From Hyalangium gracile (lineage in GTDB: Bacteria; Myxococcota; Myxococcia; Myxococcales; Myxococcaceae): DNA of 64,000 nucleotides. Position 1 is the first letter of the stretch, and the number at the start of each line of letters is the position of its first letter. Location: NCBI RefSeq assembly GCF_020103725.1, contig NZ_JAHXBG010000006.1, positions 248,001 to 312,000 of the forward strand. Direction: 5' to 3'. This document shows positions 44,656 to 52,998 of the stretch, piece by piece. A model generated the notes under the pieces. It did no database searches. It saw only the letters and a list, made by a program, of their open reading frames with translations, and had not been told where the DNA came from. The translations under genes were made by a program, and so were the position numbers.

Positions 44656-46248
44656 TCAGCGGGTAGGGCCGTCGCGCCAGTCCACCCGGTAGAGGGTGAG
44701 CGGCTCCTGCTTGCCCTTCACCTGCACGGGCGGCAGCTTCGTCAGGGGCCAGGCGCGCTCCTGGGTGCGCAGGAACGTCGCCTCCGCCATGCGAATCTCT
44801 CCGGGCGGCGTGGCGTCGCAGATGCGGCTGGCCACGTTGGTGGCATCCCCGATGGTGGCGTACTGCAGGTACTGCTCGGAGCCGATGTTGCCCGCGGCCA
44901 CGCGGCCCGTGTTGAGCCCCACGTGAATCTTGAGCTCGGGCTTGCCCTCCGCCCGCCAGCGGGCGTTGAGGTCCGCCAGGGCGCGCTGCATCTCCACCGC
45001 CGCGCGCAGCGCCCGGTCCGCGTCCTCGGGCTGGGAGAAGGGCGCGCCCCAGACGGCCATCAGCGCGTCGCCGATGTACTTCTCCAACGTGCCCTCGTAC
45101 CGGAAGACGATGTCCACCATCGCCGGGAAGTACTCGTTGAGCAGGTCCACCACCTGGCGCGGGTGGAGCGTGGAGGACAGCGAGGTGAAGCCGCTGATGT
45201 CCGAGAAGAGGACCGTCACCTCCGTCTCGACGATGCCCAGCTGGGCCCGGCGCTCGCTCTGCAGCTTCTTGATGACGGCGGGCGGGAAGAAGCGCAGGTA
45301 GGCGTTGCGCAGCACGGCCTCCTCGGCCAGCCGCTGCGACAGCATGGAGTTCTCCAGCGCGATGGCGGCCTGGTTGCCGAAGGCGGTGAGGAACTCCAGG
45401 TCCTCCTCGGTGAAGCGGTTGGCCTGGGCCAGGTTGTCCACGTACAGCACGCCCAGCACCTCATCCTGGGGCTTGAGCGGCACGCACATGGCCGAGCGGA
45501 TGGACTGCAGCATGACGGAGTTGGCCCCATCCAGCCGGGGGTCCTCGCGAGCGTCCCCGAAGAGCGCCGCCACGCTGTGGTGCCGCACGTACTCCACCAC
45601 GTGCTGGCTGTAGAAGGAGCCGGAGGGCAGCTCGCCCGTGGACAGCCGGGCCACCCGCGGCCGCAGAGTCCCCGTCGCGGGGTCCACCAGGAGGATGGCC
45701 ACCCGGTCCACCTCGAGGATCTGGAACACCAGGCGCAGCACGCGCTCCAGCAGCCCGTCGATGGGGCCCGGCGAGGAGAGCATCTGGCTCACCTTGAGCA
45801 GCACCCGCAGCTTCTCGGAGGAGCGGACGTCCGCCTCGCGGCCGGACTTCACCCTCAGCGCCGAGGCGCTCCCGGGCGCCCGGTCCAGCTCCAGCAACTC
45901 CTCCATGGAGAGCGGCGAGAAGCGCGTCTTCAGCCCCTGGACGTGCGTGGGCTCGAAGGCGTCCGGCGCGGACACCAGCCTGAACGTCACGTCTCCGCAC
46001 TGGAAGGAGTCCCCGTCGCGCAGCGAGAAGCGGTCCACGCGCGTGCCGTTGACCATCGTCCCGTTCTTGCTGCCCAGGTCGACGAGGACGACGCGGTCTC
46101 CGTCCCGCTCCAGCCGCGCGTGCTTGCGCGACAGGCTCATGTGGAGCACCCGGATCGTGTTCTCCTCGGTCCGACCGATGGTCGTGTGCCCCTCGGGCAC
46201 CGGGTGCTGCTGCTCGTCGAGCAGTCCTGGGTTTACGATCAGCCACAT
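44656..46248 (-). CDS. FHA-GAF-class III adenylate/guanylate cyclase (copy 2)
   Basis: A 530-residue paralogue of the protein at 40846-42438, same length and domain order: FHA (SLSRKHARLERDG, DLGSKNGTMVNG), GAF (about 150-305) and cyclase (LFSDISGFTSLSSTLHP, YIGDALMAVWG, GLNTGRVAAGNIG, GDATNVASRI). Long stretches are identical, including the C-terminal LTLYRVDWR...PTR. Differences are concentrated in the linker after FHA (about 95-145), suggesting different docking partners. It is the promoter-proximal gene of the set, 214 bp ahead of the kinase gene. Confidence 0.9.
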   Translation of the reverse strand: MWLIVNPGLLDEQQHPVPEGHTTIGRTEENTIRVLHMSLSRKHARLERDGDRVVLVDLGSKNGTMVNGTRVDRFSLRDGDSFQCGDVTFRLVSAPDAFEPTHVQGLKTRFSPLSMEELLELDRAPGSASALRVKSGREADVRSSEKLRVLLKVSQMLSSPGPIDGLLERVLRLVFQILEVDRVAILLVDPATGTLRPRVARLSTGELPSGSFYSQHVVEYVRHHSVAALFGDAREDPRLDGANSVMLQSIRSAMCVPLKPQDEVLGVLYVDNLAQANRFTEEDLEFLTAFGNQAAIALENSMLSQRLAEEAVLRNAYLRFFPPAVIKKLQSERRAQLGIVETEVTVLFSDISGFTSLSSTLHPRQVVDLLNEYFPAMVDIVFRYEGTLEKYIGDALMAVWGAPFSQPEDADRALRAAVEMQRALADLNARWRAEGKPELKIHVGLNTGRVAAGNIGSEQYLQYATIGDATNVASRICDATPPGEIRMAEATFLRTQERAWPLTKLPPVQVKGKQEPLTLYRVDWRDGPTR

Positions 46249-46360
46249 GCGCCCGCCATCGTAGCAGCCAGTGGCCCGTCCGCTGGTTCCTGTCTCCGCT
46301 TCACTGCCAGTTGGCGCCCCCCGCCCGGAGGCTCAGGGTGCAACAGGCCTGTGGGAGTGC

Positions 46361-46639
46361 TCAGGGGCCGCGCAGCGCGGCGATGCGAAGGAGGAGCACC
46401 GCGTCCTGGCCACCCGGATCCACCAGCTCCAGGGCGGCGTGCTGGCTGAGGGCCCGGTACTCCTCCTCGTCCTCCTCGTCGTCCTTGCCGTCCTTCTTGT
46501 CCTCGTCACCCTCGGGCAGCACCTGGGGCCGGGCCATGCGCGGCTGGATGCTCGGCTGGCTGAGGGCGTCCGCGCGAGCCGCGGTGAACAGGGTGACCAG
46601 GGACAGGATGAAGAGCAGGGCGACGGTAAAGGTCTTCAT
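46361..46639 (-). CDS. Small secreted acidic protein
   Basis: A 92-residue protein with a signal peptide (to about ARADA, residue 25) and a very acidic middle (EGDEDKKDGKDDEEDEEEY), which could bind Ca2+ or other cations. The C-terminal part is a short helix rich in Leu and Ala. No family recognised. GGAGCC precedes the ATG by about 6 nt. It follows a cytochrome c gene on the same strand. Confidence 0.5.
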   Translation of the reverse strand: MKTFTVALLFILSLVTLFTAARADALSQPSIQPRMARPQVLPEGDEDKKDGKDDEEDEEEYRALSQHAALELVDPGGQDAVLLLRIAALRGP

Positions 46640-46705
46640 GGGGACGGCTCCGTGCGGGCTTCGTAGGGGGTCGACGGCCCGTCCCCAGGTATATTCAGCC
46701 CGAGG

Positions 46706-47044
46706 CTACTTGGCAGGCGCGGCGGTCTCCGGAAGGTCGCGGATGTACTTCACCAGACCGTCGATCTGCTCCGGGGTGAGCTTGTCCTTGAACGGCTTCA
46801 TCTTGGCGTTGTCCTTGGAGCCGTTGGTGATGGCGTCGCGGATCTTCTCGTCCGAGTGACGCTTCTTCCAGTCGGGGTTGCTCATGTCGGGGATCTTCTC
46901 CTTCTCCCCCATCTTGGTCTTCGCCTTGCCGTCCTCACCGTGGCAGCTCTTGCACTTGGCCTTCCAGATGTCGGCCGAGGTGTCCTCGGCGTACACGGTG
47001 GCGGAGAGCGACAGGGCCAACACGAGGGCAAACCGCGTCTTCAT
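46706..47044 (-). CDS. Periplasmic mono-haem cytochrome c
   Basis: A 112-residue class I cytochrome c. A signal peptide (MKTRFALVLALSLSATVYA) is followed by CKSCH (about 31-35) and a Met ligand in the KMKPFKDKL region before the final helix. Start 47044 has GGAGG 8 nt upstream and is better than the ATG 15 nt earlier. It is the last gene after a Rieske/cytochrome b-c set on the same strand, so it may take electrons from that complex. Confidence 0.88.
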   Translation of the reverse strand: MKTRFALVLALSLSATVYAEDTSADIWKAKCKSCHGEDGKAKTKMGEKEKIPDMSNPDWKKRHSDEKIRDAITNGSKDNAKMKPFKDKLTPEQIDGLVKYIRDLPETAAPAK

Positions 47045-47102
47045 GGTTACTGCCTCCACAGCGTTCTACGGGTGAAATGAGTCGCCGGTGGGACGCCCCC
47101 GG

Positions 47103-48818
47103 CTAGGGAAACTTCAAGGGCTGCGAGCCCTGGGCGTGCAGCCAGGCCGTCACCGCCTGCAGCTCTTCCTCGGGTAGGCGGAGGTGGTCAAAGGCTTCCA
47201 TTTCGTTGAGCTCGCCGAAGAAGCGGGTGGCATCCGGGGTGCGGATGAAGGCGTAGCTCCACTCGCGCGAGCCCCAGCCCTTCAGGTCGGGCCCCAGGCC
47301 GCTGCCCACGCCGTCGAGGGTGTGGCAGCTGGCGCAGCCCTCGGACTCGAAGAGCTCCTCGCCCTTCTTGGCGAGCGCCACCGTCACGTCTGGCCGCCCG
47401 CCCTGCGAGTAGATGAACTCGGTGAGGGCATCCGCGGACTCCTGGGGGCCGGTGTAGGCCTCCATGTCGTCAATCTTGGTGTTGCCGAAGAAGTGCGGGG
47501 CGCGCGGGTTGCGCAGGAAGCGGGAGATCCACGCGCGCGAGGCGTAGCCCTCCAGGCACGGGCTGCCCTTGTAGGGCTGGGTGTCGCAGGGGTTGTGGCA
47601 CTTCTGGCACTGCGAGACGACGACGCGGTGGCCCCAGACGAGGGGGTCGTTCCGGTACAGGTTCAGCGGGCCGGAGGCGGGGACGCCGCCCATCGAGGCC
47701 AGGCGCCGCGCCTCCATGGCCTCCTCGTGGGCCTTGGCGGCCAGGGCGGCGACGGCGGGATCGCTCCTGTCCGCGCTCACGGCCAGCGCGCCCAGCGCGC
47801 CCACGCCCATCAGGCCCACGGTGAGGGCCCCGGCGAGCACCCGGTGGAGGTTGGGGATGCGGCGCGAGAAGACGGCGTGGATGAAGGGCAGGCCGGCCAG
47901 GAAGCCCATGGCCACGCCGGGCAGGATGATGGTGCCCACCAGCTCGGCGCCGCCCTCGAAGTACTTGAGGAGCTGGAAGAGCGGCAGGAAGTACCACTCC
48001 GGGCGGGCCAGGTACTGCGAGGACGGATCGGCCGGGGCCTCGAGCGGCGCGCCCAGGCGCCAGGCCAGGTAGAAGATGACGCCCACGCCCACCGCGGAGA
48101 CGGCGGTGTCGTAGAGCAGCTGCCGGGGATAGAAGGGCTCGGCCTTGCGCTCCAGCTCCGCGGCCGGCAGGTCCGGCGGGGTGACGCCGTGCTTGCGGAA
48201 GAGCGCCACGTGCACGGCGATGACGGAGAAGAGCGCCGCGGGCAGCAGCAGCACGTGCAGCGTGTGGAAGCGGGTGAGGGTGAGGTTGCCGTAGGAGGTG
48301 CCACCCTGGAGGAACGTCTGCAGCTTGGGGCCGATGAGCGGCACCGTGCCGGCGATGGAGGTGGCCACCTGCGTGGCCCAGTAGCCCTTCTGGTCCCACG
48401 GCAGCAGGTAGCCGGTGAGCGCCAGGCCCAGGATGATCTGCAGCAGGATGAAGCCCGCCAGCCAGTTGAGCTCACGGGGGGCTCGGAAGGCGCCGGCCCA
48501 CAGCGTCTGCAGCAGGTGCAGCGCCACCACGACGACGATGGCGGAGGCGCCCCAGTGGTGGATGCCGCGCAGCAGCGAGCCCAGCATCACCTGCGTCTCG
48601 ATGTAGTTGACCGAGGCCCAGGCGTCCGTGGTGGACGGGCTGTAGTACAGCTCCAGCGCGATGCCGGTGGCCGCCTGCATCAGGATGAGGACGGTGACGG
48701 CCGAGCCGAACACGTAGCGCCAGCGGGCGCCGCCCGGCACGTTCTCGTACAGCGCGGCGTGCAGCAGGGCGCGGTGGCCGGTACGGGAGTCCAGCCAGGC
48801 GTCGAAGCGTTTGAGCAT
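47103..48818 (-). CDS. Cytochrome b fused to a di-haem cytochrome c (bc complex subunit)
   Basis: A 571-residue subunit of a menaquinol:cytochrome c oxidoreductase. The membrane part carries the two bis-His b-haem pairs, His87/His188 and His101/His203 (13 and 14 residues between partners), and the PEWY Qo motif (ARPEWYFLPLFQ). After the last helices a periplasmic domain holds two c-type sites, CQKCH (404-408) and CASCH (495-499). The ATG at 48818 with GAGG upstream is preferred; a GTG at 48830 overlaps the Rieske stop. A single polypeptide replaces separate cytochrome b and c1. Operon order is Rieske, this gene, then cytochrome c. Confidence 0.9.
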   Translation of the reverse strand: MLKRFDAWLDSRTGHRALLHAALYENVPGGARWRYVFGSAVTVLILMQAATGIALELYYSPSTTDAWASVNYIETQVMLGSLLRGIHHWGASAIVVVVALHLLQTLWAGAFRAPRELNWLAGFILLQIILGLALTGYLLPWDQKGYWATQVATSIAGTVPLIGPKLQTFLQGGTSYGNLTLTRFHTLHVLLLPAALFSVIAVHVALFRKHGVTPPDLPAAELERKAEPFYPRQLLYDTAVSAVGVGVIFYLAWRLGAPLEAPADPSSQYLARPEWYFLPLFQLLKYFEGGAELVGTIILPGVAMGFLAGLPFIHAVFSRRIPNLHRVLAGALTVGLMGVGALGALAVSADRSDPAVAALAAKAHEEAMEARRLASMGGVPASGPLNLYRNDPLVWGHRVVVSQCQKCHNPCDTQPYKGSPCLEGYASRAWISRFLRNPRAPHFFGNTKIDDMEAYTGPQESADALTEFIYSQGGRPDVTVALAKKGEELFESEGCASCHTLDGVGSGLGPDLKGWGSREWSYAFIRTPDATRFFGELNEMEAFDHLRLPEEELQAVTAWLHAQGSQPLKFP

Positions 48819-48826
48819 GGAGGGCC

Positions 48827-49363
48827 TCACACCGTCTCGCGCTCGGGGGTGCCCTGCTTGAAGCGCTTGTAGTGGATGAGCACCTCCTTGCCGCGCACCT
48901 CCACCTGCAGCGGATCCAGGCCGCGCGGCGCGGGGCCCGTCTGGAACTTCCCGTCCAGTCCGAAGGCGGAGGTGTGGCAGGGGCAGGCGAAGATGTTGCG
49001 CTGCTTGTCCAGGTTCACGCCGCAGCCCAGGTGCGGGCAGATGGTGGAGAACGCGGTGAAGGTGTCATCCGCGTTGCGCGTCACCCAGGCGGCGCCCACG
49101 GTGGTGGCGTCCGAGCGGCTCCAGGCATCCGTGACGGAGCGGATCAGCTCCACGCGGCGGGGCACGCCCACGGGGAACTCGGAGACGGTGCCCACGGGGA
49201 TGGGCGCGTCGGCGGCGCCGGTGGCGGGCGCGGCGCGCAGGGGAGAGAAGAGGCTGCCCAGCACGGGGATGGAGGCGAGCGCCGTGATGGCGCCTCCCAG
49301 CAGCACGGTCAGGGCACTCAGGAAGCTTCGGCGGGTCGGGGGAGTAGTGGAGGGCTCGGACAT
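48827..49363 (-). CDS. Rieske 2Fe-2S protein of the bc complex
   Basis: A 178-residue protein with a Tat-type leader (TRRSFLSAL followed by a hydrophobic helix that likely stays as an anchor). The cluster ligands are complete: Cys109/His111 in CPHLGC and Cys127/His130 in CPCHTS, with Cys114 and Cys129 able to form the usual disulfide. It passes electrons from quinol to the haem domain of the next protein. Its stop is 8 bp from the next ATG. Start chosen for the Tat leader. Confidence 0.92.
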   Translation of the reverse strand: MSEPSTTPPTRRSFLSALTVLLGGAITALASIPVLGSLFSPLRAAPATGAADAPIPVGTVSEFPVGVPRRVELIRSVTDAWSRSDATTVGAAWVTRNADDTFTAFSTICPHLGCGVNLDKQRNIFACPCHTSAFGLDGKFQTGPAPRGLDPLQVEVRGKEVLIHYKRFKQGTPERETV

Positions 49364-49572
49364 GGCCGCCGGCCAGTATAGAGGGGTGTTCAGGGATGAA
49401 CCATTGATTGGAACCGTGGGGCAGGTTGCCCCAGCCTCCGGGTGTCGCTCCGGTTCACGGGTCTCCCTGGGGCATCTATTTGCGGCGACACCGGATCTCC
49501 CGGGCCAGCTGCCATCGCCACTCGGAGTGACTACTCCTTCTCCAGGGTTGTCTTGCGGCTTGGGGTGGGGGC

Positions 49573-51258
49573 ATGGCGGGTCGGGTGAGGTTCTGGGGCG
49601 GGGCCCTGTTGATGGCCTCCTGTGTGTTGGCGCTGCGGTGCAGTCCCTCGTCATCGGGTGGAGCGGAAGGCAGTGGCGAGAAGCCCTCCATTCCGCTGCC
49701 TCCCATCCTGATTCCTCCGCTGCCCGAGCCGCCCGCTTCTCCGGGGGACGGTGGCACGCCCCTGCCGGATGCGGGCACTCCCGAGGGGCCACGCGCCACC
49801 CGCTGTGAGCCGGAGGGCGGGGCGCGCCGCTGGCTGCTCGAAGGCGAGACGCTGACCGTCACGCTGCGCTGCGCGAAGGGGCTCGCGGGGCCGGACTTGC
49901 GCTTCGCGGTGTCTCCGCTGCCCGCCGGGGCCAGCATGGACGAGGCGACGGGCACCTTCCGCTGGACGCCGGGCAAGGACCAGGCGGCCCTCTGGACCTT
50001 GACGCTCACCGAGCGCTCCACGGGAGAGACGGGGACGCTCGAGGTAGGCGTGGTGGACAACTGGCAGGCCCCGGGCAACGTGCCCGTCGTGGACCCGGCC
50101 AAGTACCCCGAGGAGTACGGGCTGCCCGTCTTCCACCTCTTCTTCGAGGGGCAGCTCACCGCGGGCGGCTATCGCCCGGCGCAGCTCGTCTACCGCGGGC
50201 ACCGCTACACGATGGAGGCGAAGTACCGGGGTGCCACCTCCAGCGTGTTCCCCAAGCGCAGCTTCACCTTCAAGTTCGCGGAGGATGAGCTCTTCGACGA
50301 GCCCACCCAGGCAGGGGGCCGCTTCGTGAAGCGGCGTCGGGTGGTGCTCATCACCCCGTTCAACGACAACTCGTACATCCGGCCACGGCTCGCCTTCGAC
50401 TTGTGGAACCGCATGTCGCCGGACCACATCCAGCTCGAGACGTTCAGCGCGGTGGTCTACCGCAACGGGAGCTACTGGGGCGTCTTCACCGCCGCCGACC
50501 ACGTCGATGACGACCTGATGGAGCGCCACGGCCTGTCCAAGAAGGGAGACCTCTTCAAGGCGGTGGACGCCGACGCGAACTTCGCGCGGGTCGACTCGGA
50601 GGGCCTGCCGAAGACGACGCTGCACCAGGGCTTCGAGAAGAGCGAGGGCAAGCCTCCCGAGGGCTGGCCGCATGCCTTCGACGGGCTGGATGCGCTCACG
50701 GCCTTCGTGGCGGACTCCACGAGCCTCACGTTCCGCGAGCAGCGCGGCCAGCTCATGGACGTCCAGGACTACGAGGACTGGTGGATCTTCAATACGCTCA
50801 TCCACGGCACGGACTCGAGCGCGAAGAACGCCTACCACTTCCAGGCCCGCGAGCCGAGCCGCCCCACCCGCTTCATCCCGTGGGACCTCGACGCCAGCTT
50901 CGGCCAGGGCTGGGACACCCGGCGGCACCCGTCCGGTGCCCTGCCGGACTTCGCGAGCGACAACCTGCTCTTCGCTCGCATGCTGCAGGATCCGCTCATC
51001 TCCGGACCCATGCGCGAGCGCTACCGCCAGCTGCTGCAGGGCCCGCTGTCCAAGGCGGAGGTCCTCGAGCTCATCGACGGGTACGTGCGCGAGTTCGACG
51101 CCTCCGCCCGCCGCGACGAGGCCCGCTGGGGGCAGCAGTACCGCACCTTCGAGCGCTGGGCCGACCGCACCGACTTCACCACCTACGCCGAGGAGGTGGA
51201 GTACATCCGCCGGTGGGTGGACCAGCGCTGGGACCTGCTCGAGCGCCGGCTGCCTTGA
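49573..51258 (+). CDS. CotH-kinase-family lipoprotein
   Basis: A 561-residue exported protein with a probable lipid anchor near residue 23. A Pro-rich linker leads to an Ig-like module (about 70-165) and the CotH kinase-like domain (about 180-555), with EAKYRGATSSVFPKRSFTFKF, YWGVFTAADHVDDDL and the metal-binding IPWDLDASFGQGWD. CotH proteins phosphorylate surface or spore-coat proteins; in myxobacteria they are often secreted. Divergent from the Rieske gene. The Ig-like region may bind the target. Confidence 0.8.
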   Translation: MAGRVRFWGGALLMASCVLALRCSPSSSGGAEGSGEKPSIPLPPILIPPLPEPPASPGDGGTPLPDAGTPEGPRATRCEPEGGARRWLLEGETLTVTLRCAKGLAGPDLRFAVSPLPAGASMDEATGTFRWTPGKDQAALWTLTLTERSTGETGTLEVGVVDNWQAPGNVPVVDPAKYPEEYGLPVFHLFFEGQLTAGGYRPAQLVYRGHRYTMEAKYRGATSSVFPKRSFTFKFAEDELFDEPTQAGGRFVKRRRVVLITPFNDNSYIRPRLAFDLWNRMSPDHIQLETFSAVVYRNGSYWGVFTAADHVDDDLMERHGLSKKGDLFKAVDADANFARVDSEGLPKTTLHQGFEKSEGKPPEGWPHAFDGLDALTAFVADSTSLTFREQRGQLMDVQDYEDWWIFNTLIHGTDSSAKNAYHFQAREPSRPTRFIPWDLDASFGQGWDTRRHPSGALPDFASDNLLFARMLQDPLISGPMRERYRQLLQGPLSKAEVLELIDGYVREFDASARRDEARWGQQYRTFERWADRTDFTTYAEEVEYIRRWVDQRWDLLERRLP

Positions 51259-51268
51259 GCGGCCGGGC

Positions 51269-52159
51269 CTACCGGGCGTAGGTGACGACGTCCTCGCGCA
51301 CCTTGCTGACGATGCCCTGCCAGTTGCCGGCGGCGCCGTGGGAGTAGGCCTCGCCGTCATCGCGCAGCGACACCGTGTGGTAGCTCCACTTGGCGTGGTT
51401 GCCCTCGCAGGCGGCGGTGCCCGTCGTCAAGTCGTTGCAGAGCCAGTCGGACGGGTTGCAGTACGCCCCGCCCGCGCTGCCCGCGACGCCGCCCGTGGAG
51501 TGGTACGACACCGCGTCGTCATCCTGGCCGGGCAGCAGGCCCGAGTAGAACGTGCCCTTGGAGCCCGCGAACATGTAGAACCACACCGAGCGCGTGGTGT
51601 TGTGGTTGTACATGGCGCGCGCCGTGGTGGTGACCAGGTCCCCCACGATGGCGTCACTGGTGGCCCACTCGCCCTTGTCCGCCAATTCGCTGCCGCCGCC
51701 CGCGCCCGAGGCCACGTCCACCCAGCGGATGTTCCAGCCCGTCTGCGTGGTGCCGTCCGTGTTGCCGCACACGCCGCTGGAGTTGGGGGTGGCGTTCTTC
51801 TTGTAGCGCGCGGTGCCGCCGTAGAGCGCCAGCGCGTAGCCAATCTGTAGGTCCCCCGCGCTGTGCACGGCGATGTAGCACCAGTTGTCGCCGGTGCAGA
51901 AGCAGTCCAGCGCGTCCCGGATGCGGTAGTTCTGGCCGCCGATCTTCTGCCGCCCGTCCCAGTTGACGGCCTTCTTGTTCACGCCCGCCGCGGTGCTGCT
52001 CGGGCCCCAGTTGGAGAAGTCGGCGTAGTTGCCGGCCTGCGTCCCGCCGCCGTTCTTTCCGTGGATCCACAGCGTGTAGTTGGTGGCCTGGGCCTGGGGA
52101 GCGGCCAGAACGGTGACGGCAAGCGAGGCGGCCAGCGCCGCACGCACAGCAAGTCTCAT
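51269..52159 (-). CDS. Secreted alpha/beta-hydrolase-like protein
   Basis: A 296-residue secreted protein with a signal peptide (cleavage after AQA, about 25). The mature part has an early oxyanion-type HGKNGGG stretch and AVHSAGDLQIGYAL, where Ser100 is a likely nucleophile in an HSAG elbow instead of GxSxG. SYHTVSLRDDGEAYSHGA is the likely His region. Several Cys pairs suit the periplasm or outside. The fold is inferred; a lipase or esterase role fits but is unproven. Convergent with the CotH-like gene. Confidence 0.55.
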   Translation of the reverse strand: MRLAVRAALAASLAVTVLAAPQAQATNYTLWIHGKNGGGTQAGNYADFSNWGPSSTAAGVNKKAVNWDGRQKIGGQNYRIRDALDCFCTGDNWCYIAVHSAGDLQIGYALALYGGTARYKKNATPNSSGVCGNTDGTTQTGWNIRWVDVASGAGGGSELADKGEWATSDAIVGDLVTTTARAMYNHNTTRSVWFYMFAGSKGTFYSGLLPGQDDDAVSYHSTGGVAGSAGGAYCNPSDWLCNDLTTGTAACEGNHAKWSYHTVSLRDDGEAYSHGAAGNWQGIVSKVREDVVTYAR

Positions 52160-52293
52160 GGTGACTCCGGGGGAAATGACCAGACGGATCCCTGCTCGCG
52201 GAGCGAGGGAACCCTCGGGTTATCGGAAGATGAGAGGCGGAGTTGCCGTGGTAGCGTGAAAAGGCAGCGACTCACCGGAGGAGATGTTCCCCC

Positions 52294-52929
52294 ATGGCAA
52301 TGATCCAGTTCACCCGCAACTACACGGACCGGTCCAATGATCAGGGGTTCCAGTTCGAGTTCTACTGCGACAAGTGCAACAACGGGCACATGTCCGCCTT
52401 CGAGGGGAGCGCGCTCGGGCTGGCCTCCAGCTTCCTGAAGGCCGCGGGCTCCTTCTTCGGTGGAGCGCTGTCGCGCGCCGCCTACGCGGGTGACCACGTG
52501 AAGGACGCGCTGCGCGGCAAGGCGTGGGACGACGCGTACGGCAATGCGGTGGAGGAGGCCAAGCGCCACTTCAAGAACTGCACCCGCTGCGGCAAGTGGG
52601 TGTGCCCGCAGTCGTGCTGGAACGAGTCTCGCGGGCTGTGCGAGGACTGCGCGCCCAACCTCGCCGAGGAGGCCGCCCACATCCAGGCCAAGGTCTCCGT
52701 GGAGCAGGCCTGGGACAAGGCTCGCAAGGTGGACCAGGTGGAGGGCCTGGACATGAAGGCCCAGCGGATGGTGGCCTGCCCCCACTGCAACGCGCGCGTC
52801 GAAGGCGGGAAGTTCTGCGCCGAGTGCGGCAAGCCCCTGTCTGCCAAGGCCAACTGTGGCAAATGCGGCGCCGAGATGGTCGCCAGGGCGAAGTTCTGTC
52901 CGGACTGCGGTACTCCCCGGAACGCCTGA
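52294..52929 (+). CDS. Zinc-ribbon protein
   Basis: A 211-residue cytosolic protein with several CxxC pairs: CDKC (about 29), CTRCGKWVCPQSC (about 96), CEDC (about 116), then two C-terminal zinc ribbons (CPHC...CAEC and CGKC...CPDC). A Gly/Ala-rich segment lies between the first two. The tandem ribbons at the end are like the double zinc-ribbon (DUF7577/DZANK) type. Role unknown; protein or nucleic acid binding is possible. Confidence 0.7.
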   Translation: MAMIQFTRNYTDRSNDQGFQFEFYCDKCNNGHMSAFEGSALGLASSFLKAAGSFFGGALSRAAYAGDHVKDALRGKAWDDAYGNAVEEAKRHFKNCTRCGKWVCPQSCWNESRGLCEDCAPNLAEEAAHIQAKVSVEQAWDKARKVDQVEGLDMKAQRMVACPHCNARVEGGKFCAECGKPLSAKANCGKCGAEMVARAKFCPDCGTPRNA

Positions 52930-52998
52930 GTTTTAGTTGCTTCTGAATTTTCTAATTAAACTGTAACATGCGCTCCCTCTCTTGGAGAGGGGGCAGTC

